Shown here: piece after piece, positions 1 to 4,456 of the stretch
Numbering within the stretch: the stretch's first letter is position 1
Layout: every line of letters starts with the position of its first letter
Source of the DNA: an uncultured Bacteroidota bacterium
Lineage (GTDB): Bacteria; Bacteroidota; Bacteroidia; Bacteroidales; SZUA-534
NCBI GenBank assembly: GCA_937885735.1
Contig: CALABN010000350.1
Location: 1 to 5,541, forward strand
Direction of reading: 5' to 3'
DNA: 5,541 bases
Program-made: the position numbers and the translations under genes
Notes under the pieces: generated by a model
Told to the model about the DNA's origin: nothing
The model's input: only the letters and a program-made list of their open reading frames with translations
The model's database searches: none

Positions 1-441
1 GTTCACGGCGCGTCAATGCAGGAGACACTTGAAACACTTGTGGATAGTGTGTTGACATTGAACAACACGGTTGACGGCATCAAAACGGCTTTTGTGAAAG
101 ACCTTCCCGGATTGGGTGGTAAAGTGGAAAAAGGCAAGCGAACCTCTATGGGCTTGGCCATACTGAAAAGCCTGGCCAGGACACCCAATCTGGGCGTCTC
201 CACGGCTTTAGAGACAAGCTCCTATGACCAGCGCACCCGCTTGCGCGGAATCCTGTGCGAGATGTTCGGATATTTTGCCTCGGACGACCCCATACCCAAT
301 CCGGCGCGCAAGGCCACACTCTTGCGGGCCATGTTCTCTATGGTAATCCATTCGTTGCTGCCTGCCGTTGCCAGCTTGCGCTTTATCTCAAACTCAGTAA
401 AAGTGGCTGCGCCGTCTATCTCCCATTGTATCTCCACATAG
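1..441 (+). CDS. Unrecognised protein, 5' partial; 3' end probably replaced by foreign sequence
   Basis: This frame is open from the left edge (first codon GTT at 1-3), so the gene probably begins outside the window; the ATG at 16 is only an internal candidate. I do not recognise the product. Residues encoded up to about 340 look like a normal soluble, mostly helical protein, with a basic stretch (KVEKGKRTS) and the segment SSYDQRTRLRG. The minus strand of the same stretch contains a TAG stop at 222-224 and reads as an arginine/proline-rich, unnatural sequence, which favours the plus strand as coding. From about 343 to the stop at 441 the translation is only the antisense of the secreted protein's third fibronectin-III-like module. 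I infer a gene truncated at a junction and running on by chance. The wobble positions of the two opposed frames coincide (both at multiples of 3), so codon-position GC cannot decide between strands here. Confidence in a real coding fragment is moderate. Confidence 0.5.
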   Translation, partial: VHGASMQETLETLVDSVLTLNNTVDGIKTAFVKDLPGLGGKVEKGKRTSMGLAILKSLARTPNLGVSTALETSSYDQRTRLRGILCEMFGYFASDDPIPNPARKATLLRAMFSMVIHSLLPAVASLRFISNSVKVAAPSISHCIST

Positions 442-2147
442 TTGTTGTAGTAGCCTTTCGATGCCGAAATATGTGTAAAGCCCTTAGTGTTTGAAGGTGT
501 AACCCTGTCGGACAACACATCCTCTTGATTGCCAAAATAGCTGTCTTTGGGTTCAACCCTAGCCCTATATTGGTACACCACGCAATTGTCAACATTATTA
601 CTATCAGTATATTCTATCGTATATTTCAAATCGTCTGATTTTGCATAAGGCATAGTAGCTATCTTGGTCCAGCTGCCACCATTATTAGACATGCGCTCCA
701 ACTGCACTTCCGATTTATTAGACCACACGTGGTTTGTAGTGTTATCGATTGATATAATCACTTTATTTTGTGCATCATCAGCCACTGCCACCACACTTGT
801 AACATACTTGTGCTTAATTTCCGGCACAATGCTCTCTGTAGCATACTTACTACCTTCTTTCCAAAGCCAGCCATCGTGATATTTAAGTGAAGCTCGGTAA
901 TATACCTTGCCGTATGAATTCGCTGCTTGGGCGGCTACTGGCAATCCGTTGTCAACGTATGAACATACATTTTTTCCTAAATTTCCGCTATAAATCGTTT
1001 CCCATTTCCCGTTGTCAAACGAACGTTGAATCACAACTGGTTGATTTGCGACTCCCGAACTCCACGACAACTCAACAAAACCGTCACCTGTGTTTTTTAG
1101 ATTCAGCCAATTAATGCATGGTATGCCATAGGCTTTAAATGACGGATGTACATCATAGCTCTTTTTATTGCCAAAAAAATCAGCCTCTACATGCCAAGTA
1201 TAGCCATCAATTGTCTTGGGGTTGGTTTCTTTCTTGCTGTCACCTTCCAAAGCATATATATAGTTTAACTGATATACATCACCTGGCGTATATTGCTTGC
1301 CATCTACGCTAAACTTGCCACCTCTTTTTATAAAATCATCCAATTCTGCACAACTTGCATAAGTTACATAACGTTGGAACACAACGGCTGTAGTGCAATT
1401 GTCGTTTTTATTGCGAAAATACCTGGTATCAACTGTATTTCCAGATTTCTCATTACTTGTAAAACTTGTTGACAATGATACACTTCCCAAGAAAAATGGC
1501 CAACTAGGCATTATATACGAATTAGAATAAGCACTTGTTGAAACTCGTTCTATTTTCGAATCCCAGGCTTTTGAAATAGCTATTCTTGGAGACCATTTGA
1601 ACTGAATAGTCTTTCCAAGCATATCTATTGGCGGATACCAATACAATATCAAGTTATCCAACCAATTATATGGATGGGAACTATTCTTATATGCAAAATA
1701 TCTATTATCTGTATTAGGCGCATTGACATTACCAGCCTTTAGGTTACCACCATCTGATGTTGCTTTAAATGTGCCTACATTACTCACTTCGTAGCATAAT
1801 TTCCACGGTGTCTCTTTTTCTGCATAAGACTTTAAATCAAAAACCAATACTTTTTCTGATCCATCTACTAAAACCGATAGTATTGATGCATTATAACAAT
1901 GAAGGTAGGTAAAGCCGTGAGCTCGTCCAGTATATGAGATACCAGTTGCAGGATCAGTATAATGATTAGCAATAACCGGCATTACCAACATAAACCGGCC
2001 ATATTCCGGTTGGTATTCATACTTGAACCCATCAATAATCGCATATTCCTCATCTTTAATAGCCGCCCCTGCCCAATGGCAACAAAGCAGCAAAACCATC
2101 AGCGTGAGAACCCGCCGATAAAAATTCCGTAAAACTTTTCTTCTCAT
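222..2147 (-). CDS. Secreted protein with fibronectin-III-like modules, C-terminus apparently truncated
   Basis: A 641-residue protein starting at ATG 2147-2145 after an A/T-rich leader without Shine-Dalgarno. Residues 1-29 form a signal peptide (RRK, basic NFYRR, hydrophobic LTLMVLLLCC, then AGAA), so it should be exported; there is no proper lipobox. Residues about 30-340 are unrecognised, rich in Tyr, Trp and Asn. Residues about 345-440 and 448-552 read as fibronectin-III-like beta modules: each has an ELSW or VIISI strand, an IQRS or QLERMS strand followed by W(E/T)(T/K)I, and a late YYRA or YQYRARV strand. A third module begins at about 556 (VEIQWEID, FEIKRK, EWITI) but stops after about residue 606; the expected later strands (Y-x-D and YxYRV type) are missing. 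The final residues are arginine-rich (HRIPRKRVRW) and look like antisense of the gene on the other strand. A T9SS sorting domain or anchor, if it existed, is not present. The ligand or substrate cannot be inferred. Signal peptide and Fn3-like modules are clear; the function is unknown. Confidence 0.8.
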   Translation of the reverse strand: MRRKVLRNFYRRVLTLMVLLLCCHWAGAAIKDEEYAIIDGFKYEYQPEYGRFMLVMPVIANHYTDPATGISYTGRAHGFTYLHCYNASILSVLVDGSEKVLVFDLKSYAEKETPWKLCYEVSNVGTFKATSDGGNLKAGNVNAPNTDNRYFAYKNSSHPYNWLDNLILYWYPPIDMLGKTIQFKWSPRIAISKAWDSKIERVSTSAYSNSYIMPSWPFFLGSVSLSTSFTSNEKSGNTVDTRYFRNKNDNCTTAVVFQRYVTYASCAELDDFIKRGGKFSVDGKQYTPGDVYQLNYIYALEGDSKKETNPKTIDGYTWHVEADFFGNKKSYDVHPSFKAYGIPCINWLNLKNTGDGFVELSWSSGVANQPVVIQRSFDNGKWETIYSGNLGKNVCSYVDNGLPVAAQAANSYGKVYYRASLKYHDGWLWKEGSKYATESIVPEIKHKYVTSVVAVADDAQNKVIISIDNTTNHVWSNKSEVQLERMSNNGGSWTKIATMPYAKSDDLKYTIEYTDSNNVDNCVVYQYRARVEPKDSYFGNQEDVLSDRVTPSNTKGFTHISASKGYYNNYVEIQWEIDGAATFTEFEIKRKLATAGSNEWITIENMARKSVALRAGLGMGSSEAKYPNISHRIPRKRVRWS

Positions 2148-2229
2148 AAATTATTAATTTAAAGTTAAACAATAAAAAAGTTCTTTGTAGGTTGTGTTTG
2201 TGCCTTCCGCAAACAGAGCTAAAAAAACG

Positions 2230-2245
2230 GCCATCTGCAGTTGGC
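2230..2245. promoter_or_regulatory. Near-perfect palindrome, possible operator or leader hairpin
   Basis: GCCATCTGCAGTTGGC is self-complementary except for a T:T opposition at the fifth position from each end, with CTGCAG at its centre. It lies about 83 bases upstream of the secreted-protein start codon, and would fall in that gene's 5' leader if the box near 2275-2288 is used. It could be a dimeric regulator site or a small hairpin; the sequence does not say which. Confidence 0.35.
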
Positions 2246-2277
2246 TATGCATTGCATTTTTTCACAATTGCACCGGC

Positions 2278-2285
2278 AAAGTAAA
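2278..2285 (-). promoter_or_regulatory. Candidate -7 box for the secreted-protein gene
   Basis: Read on the minus strand this is TTACTTTG followed by C, one mismatch from the Bacteroidales -7 consensus TAnnTTTG. It would give a 5' leader of roughly 120 bases. No clear -33 TTTG box is visible upstream, so the call is weak. Confidence 0.3.
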
Positions 2286-2321
2286 TCCGCCCCCTATAAA
2301 TAAAGGTGTGTTTTGAGGCTG

Positions 2322-2361
2322 TTGTTTTCCCATTTAGTCGCACTTGTTTTCCTATTTAGTC
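2322..2361 (+). repeat. First pair of 18-base direct repeats
   Basis: Copy 1 (2322-2339) is TTGTTTTCCCATTTAGTC and copy 2 (2344-2361) is TTGTTTTCCTATTTAGTC; they differ at one base and start 22 bases apart, about two helical turns. On the opposite strand the core reads GACTAAATAGGAAAACAA. Spacers are only four bases, so this is not a CRISPR array. Similar sequences recur in the second pair at 2473-2511. A protein-binding array is one possible role. Confidence 0.8.
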
Positions 2362-2386
2362 CAACCATTGTCAAACAACATTTTAC

Positions 2387-2421
2387 AAGGCTTACACTTC
2401 AGCCTTTAGCGTGCAAAGGCT
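2387..2421. other. Two mutually exclusive hairpins
   Basis: AAGGCT (2387-2392) can pair with AGCCTT (2401-2406) across an 8-base loop. The same AGCCTTT (2401-2407) can instead pair with AAAGGCT (2415-2421) across the loop AGCGTGC. Only one of the two can form at a time. They lie between the two pairs of direct repeats. Alternating hairpins can act as RNA switches, but no leader peptide or ligand motif is seen, and the transcribed strand is unknown. Confidence 0.45.
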
Positions 2422-2472
2422 CTCCCTGCAACGGCTTTTTTATAAAAAAACACTGCAAATTTTTGGAGCCAC

Positions 2473-2511
2473 TTGTTTTCCTATTTAGTCACATTGTTTT
2501 CCTATTTAGTC
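2473..2511 (+). repeat. Second pair of 18-base direct repeats
   Basis: Copies 3 (2473-2490) and 4 (2494-2511) are both exactly TTGTTTTCCTATTTAGTC, identical to copy 2 and one base different from copy 1. Their starts are 21 bases apart. Copies 2 and 3 also share the three preceding bases CAC. Start-to-start distance from copy 2 to copy 3 is 129 bases. Confidence 0.8.
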
Positions 2512-2607
2512 ACGAATAGCTGCTAATCAAGCTGTTACAACATGCATAAAAATCCAACGTTTTTTGTGCAGAAAAAAAAAATGGCAAAACGGATTTTTGT
2601 CAAGAAC

Positions 2608-2701
2608 TGCCACTGAAAGTGGCAAACAATCATAACCGTGGGTTGAACGCTGTGAAACCTACGGAATACGAGAACGCTCGAAATGCCAACCTGAAAGGTT
2701 G
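2608..2701. repeat. Hairpin cluster, possible interspersed repeat element
   Basis: Three hairpins follow each other. The first is GCCACT-GAA-AGTGGC at 2609-2623, extended by one T:A pair. The second pairs CCGTGGGTT (2636-2644) with AACCTACGG (2656-2664), nine pairs including one G.T, across an 11-base loop. The third is CAACCT-GAA-AGGTTG at 2687-2701. The first and third share the layout TGCCA...TGAAAG...GGCA/TTGCA and are both followed 6 bases later by a CAT-containing segment, so they may be diverged copies of one unit. From memory, similar ACCGTGGGTTGAAC and CCTGAAAGGTTGCA segments occur between genes in Bacteroidales, where they give spurious small frames ending in FNPRL, as the minus frame ending at 2630 does here. 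That is recollection, not a search result. Confidence 0.45.
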
Positions 2702-2870
2702 CACTATTTCATTCATTATTGACACATAGCAGTACAGACGTGGCGCACTACATCTCCACAAAACACTGTATAACAAATCATTCACGGTAACACGTTGCAA
2801 AAAAAACGCCATTGACAATCCGGCTATTGACAAGCATAAAAATTCACCACTGCAATGGTTTCTACTTAAT

Positions 2871-2889
2871 TGCAAGTCAACCACTTGCA
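2871..2889. repeat. Short inverted repeat
   Basis: TGCAAGT (2871-2877) and ACTTGCA (2883-2889) form a perfect 7-bp inverted repeat around CAACC. There is no adjacent T-run on either strand, so it is not a typical terminator. It sits 205 bases before the rubrerythrin start and may be a regulator site or chance. Confidence 0.3.
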
Positions 2890-3020
2890 TATTGTATTCA
2901 TAAAGCATTTCAGCAGGACCAACCTTTAATGTTTCAAAAAAACAGAAATTTTCAGATTCATCAGTCAGCAATAAGTGTTAACTTGCGTATTGGTGCGTGT
3001 CAAGGCTTCAATGCCGATGA

Positions 3021-3051
3021 TTTAGCACAAGATTGGATTATGATATAATTC
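3021..3051 (+). promoter_or_regulatory. Weak candidate promoter for rubrerythrin
   Basis: TTTAG at 3021-3025 and TATAATTC at 3044-3051 sit at roughly the spacing of Bacteroidales -33 (TTTG) and -7 (TAnnTTTG) boxes, but both match imperfectly. Use of this site would place the start of transcription about 35-40 bases before the ATG at 3095. No better box is visible in the 100 bases upstream of the gene. Confidence 0.25.
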
Positions 3052-3094
3052 TAAATATCTAAAAGAAACAAGTCAAACTAAAATCGGAAAAACA

Positions 3095-3631
3095 ATGGAA
3101 TTAAAAGGTTCAAAAACAGAAAAGAACCTGCAAGCAGCATTTGCAGGCGAGTCACAGGCAAGAAACAAATACACTTATTATGCCTCAAAAGCAAGGAAAG
3201 ACGGATATGTACAGATTGCAAACCTGTTTGAGGAAACTGCCGACAACGAAAAGGAACACGCAAAGATTTGGTTCAAACTCTTGAACGACGGAATTCCTGA
3301 CACGGCAACCAACCTGAAAGACGCCGCCAATGGCGAAAACTACGAATGGACCGATATGTACGCCAAATTTGCAAAGGAAGCACGCGAGGAAGGATTTACA
3401 CAAATTGCCGACCTGTTTGAAGGCGTGGCAAAAATTGAGAAGGAACACGAAAAACGTTACCTGAAATTGCTCGAAAATGTCAAAGGTGGCATTGTATTCT
3501 CAAAAGACGAGGAAATGATTTGGCAATGCTCAAATTGCGGACACGTAGTTGTAGGCAAAAAGGCTCCTGAAGTTTGCCCTGTCTGCAACCATCCACAGGC
3601 ATATTTCCAGGTTAAAGCCGAAAACTATTAA
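3095..3631 (+). CDS. rbr: Rubrerythrin, peroxide-reducing diiron/rubredoxin protein
   Basis: A complete 178-residue cytoplasmic protein that reduces hydrogen peroxide to water in anaerobes, taking electrons through its rubredoxin-type iron. The N-terminal ferritin-like four-helix domain (about 1-130) carries the expected diiron ligands: E19 in [12 protein letters not shown]52 and H55 in [10 protein letters not shown]95 and E98 in KEAREEGF, and E115 and H118 in KIEKEH. The two halves, each ending in Glu-Lys-Glu-His, show the internal duplication of the family. The C-terminal rubredoxin-like domain has C145-x2-C148 and C161-x2-C164, twelve residues apart, in WQCSNCGH and [11 protein letters not shown]. 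Length is slightly below the 191 residues of the Desulfovibrio protein, and all ligands are present. The start ATG follows AAAACA with no Shine-Dalgarno, usual in Bacteroidota. It appears monocistronic, ending just before a strong terminator. Oxidative-stress control is likely from the family but no operator is recognisable. Confidence 0.97.
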   Translation: MELKGSKTEKNLQAAFAGESQARNKYTYYASKARKDGYVQIANLFEETADNEKEHAKIWFKLLNDGIPDTATNLKDAANGENYEWTDMYAKFAKEAREEGFTQIADLFEGVAKIEKEHEKRYLKLLENVKGGIVFSKDEEMIWQCSNCGHVVVGKKAPEVCPVCNHPQAYFQVKAENY

Positions 3632-3646
3632 AGCACAACGCTATGC

Positions 3647-3683
3647 CAATAAAAAAGCCACTCACAGAGTGGCTTTTTTATTG
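3647..3683. terminator. Bidirectional terminator between convergent genes
   Basis: A perfect 17-bp inverted repeat: 3647-3663 pairs with 3667-3683 around the loop ACA. The GC-rich core GCCACTC/GAGTGGC is flanked by A6 on one side and T6 on the other, so each strand gives a hairpin followed by a U-run. It begins 16 bases after the rubrerythrin stop and ends 14 bases from the stop of the opposing lipoprotein gene, serving both. Confidence 0.92.
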
Positions 3684-3696
3684 TGCGCATCTAATT

Positions 3697-4128
3697 TCAG
3701 TCATCAATCTTCTTGAAATCGCCATCCTTTGTAAACAGAATGTCAAGATTGTTGTTCAGTTCCACATCGTATCCATTCCGCTCTATCGACAACTCTTCAA
3801 TGTAAAGTTTTGGATAGTTGGTCTTTACATATTCCAATATCTTGGCAGGCACAACCGACTCTGGCAATGCCTTGCCAAACCTTTCCACCTTTTCCCAATC
3901 GCCGTTCTTGAAGAATTCAACATTGGTTCCGTCAGACAATGTGACATCATATTCCTGGTCATCCTCAATTTGGACATAAGTTATCTGAAGGTCGGGAAAA
4001 TGCTGTTGCAGAAATTCCTTGGAATTGCTTGGCAATGAATTCTCGTTCTTTGCCTGATTCTGTGCGCAGGAAGTCAGCGTGGCTGAAACCAGAATCACCC
4101 CTGCAAATAATTTGTAAAATGCTCTCAT
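3697..4128 (-). CDS. Small lipoprotein with two PepSY-like repeats
   Basis: A 143-residue protein with a lipoprotein signal: RAFYK, the hydrophobic LFAGVILVSA, then the lipobox L18-T-S-C21, so the mature protein should begin with lipidated Cys21 and sit in the envelope. After a polar linker (AQNQAKNENSLPSNS) there are two similar units, about residues 36-82 and 94-142. Each has an amphipathic helix ending in (H/N)(F/Y)P(D/K)L, a strand pair with YDV(T/E)L, then (V/I)xFxK(N/D)GD(W/F)xK(V/I). This layout matches the PepSY-like (BLIP-like, PF11396) putative periplasmic proteins common in Bacteroidales; the family assignment is from pattern recognition. Its partner or ligand is unknown; members are thought to bind proteins rather than act as enzymes. 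The ATG at 4128-4126 has an A/T-rich leader and no Shine-Dalgarno. The gene is alone, convergent with rubrerythrin, and shares its terminator. Confidence 0.88.
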   Translation of the reverse strand: MRAFYKLFAGVILVSATLTSCAQNQAKNENSLPSNSKEFLQQHFPDLQITYVQIEDDQEYDVTLSDGTNVEFFKNGDWEKVERFGKALPESVVPAKILEYVKTNYPKLYIEELSIERNGYDVELNNNLDILFTKDGDFKKIDD

Positions 4129-4160
4129 AACAATAAGCTTTTAGTTCAAAACCAATAACT

Positions 4161-4187
4161 CAAATATACTGAAATTCAACAAGCAAA
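4161..4187 (-). promoter_or_regulatory. Promoter of the lipoprotein gene
   Basis: On the minus strand TATATTTG (4168 to 4161) matches the Bacteroidales -7 consensus TAnnTTTG exactly and lies 32 bases before the ATG. TTTG at 4187-4184 could be the -33 box, but the gap of 15 bases is shorter than the usual 19-21, so the upstream element is uncertain. Confidence 0.6.
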
Positions 4188-4240
4188 GAACCTATTTGCC
4201 GACTATTTCGACATTTTCCACAAAGAAGGATTTGCCATTT

Positions 4241-4281
4241 AAAACAAAAAGCCTCGCAAGCGTTTAACTTACAAGGCTTTT
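4241..4281 (-). terminator. Intrinsic terminator of tRNA-Gln
   Basis: Read on the minus strand, AAAAGCCTTGTAAG (4281-4268) pairs along its whole length with CTTGCGAGGCTTTT (4260-4247), 14 pairs including two G.U, around the loop TTAAACG. A T-rich tail (TTTTTGTTTT, 4250-4241) follows. The hairpin begins three bases beyond the tRNA 3' end, so tRNA transcription should end here, before the lipoprotein promoter. Confidence 0.88.
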
Positions 4282-4283
4282 AG

Positions 4284-4354
4284 TTGTCGTGGAAGGACTC
4301 GAACCCTCACAAGCAGAACCAGAATCTGAGGTGCTACCATTACACTACACGACA
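4284..4354 (-). tRNA. tRNA-Gln, anticodon CUG
   Basis: A 71-base cloverleaf. The acceptor stem TGTCGTG pairs perfectly with CACGACA, with discriminator A at 4284. The D-stem is GTGT/GCAC with loop AATGGTA. The anticodon stem is CAGA/TCTG with a T:C mismatch closing its top, and its loop TTCTGGT gives anticodon CTG (plus-strand bases 4320-4322), which reads CAG for glutamine. The variable loop is TTGT, and the T-arm GAGGG/CCTTC carries TTCGAGT. CCA is not encoded (the next bases are CTA), so it must be added by the CCA-adding enzyme. The gene has its own promoter box and terminator and is therefore probably a single transcription unit downstream of the membrane-protein gene. Confidence 0.96.
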
Positions 4355-4370
4355 GTCAGTTTTGACGGCG

Positions 4371-4378
4371 CAAATATA
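4371..4378 (-). promoter_or_regulatory. -7 promoter box of tRNA-Gln
   Basis: TATATTTG on the minus strand fits TAnnTTTG exactly and ends 16 bases before the mature tRNA 5' end, leaving a 5' leader of about ten bases. The same eight bases appear before the lipoprotein gene. No clear -33 box is seen about 20 bases further upstream. Confidence 0.7.
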
Positions 4379-4456
4379 GAAATCTTTTTTGGTGAATTCC
4401 ATAAAATCGTTGTTTTTGGAAAATTATTTTTTCAATCAGACTAAACTGCCAACAGT

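Larger units (their letters stand above)
2148..3094. other. Divergent intergenic region, 947 bases, no convincing gene
   Basis: This stretch separates the secreted-protein gene (minus) from the rubrerythrin gene (plus), so it must hold both promoters. Open frames inside it (for example 2313-2519 plus, 2630-2971 minus, 2812-3048 plus) have unnatural composition: the first translates the direct repeats as FLFSH-type repeats, and the others show no recognisable domain or signal. From left to right it contains a near-palindrome, two pairs of 18-base direct repeats flanking two overlapping hairpins, an A10 run at about 2572-2581, a hairpin cluster at 2608-2701, and a 7-bp inverted repeat at 2871-2889. 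Between about 2702 and 2870, and again from 2890 to 3020, I see nothing else definable. Confidence 0.75.

Noticed and set aside
3..203. Minus-strand frame from 203 to 3
   Set aside because: Arginine/proline/serine-rich shadow of the plus frame that looks coding; it shares that frame's wobble positions, so openness is not evidence.
255..1114. Small plus frames at 255-494, 664-879 and 887-1114
   Set aside because: They lie antisense within the secreted-protein gene, with Cys/His/Leu-rich unnatural composition and no domain or signal.
2322..2511. CRISPR array
   Set aside because: Repeats are only 18 bases, spacers are four and three bases within the pairs, and no cas gene is nearby.
2313..2519. 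Plus frame of 68 codons containing FLFSH-type repeats
   Set aside because: The repeated peptide is just translation of the direct DNA repeats; there is no start context or recognisable domain.
2630..2971. Minus frame of 113 codons
   Set aside because: It covers the hairpin cluster and ends in FNPRL, a peptide I associate with repeat-derived artefacts; the composition is unlike a real protein.
2812..3048. Plus frame of 78 codons ahead of rubrerythrin
   Set aside because: It overlaps the minus frame above and the probable rubrerythrin promoter; no domain, signal peptide or coherent composition is seen.
3078..3448. Minus frames opposite rubrerythrin
   Set aside because: Antisense shadows of a clearly coding rubrerythrin gene.
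3643..4038. Plus frame of 131 codons opposite the lipoprotein
   Set aside because: It begins inside the terminator and is antisense to a lipoprotein gene with a clear lipobox and internal repeats.
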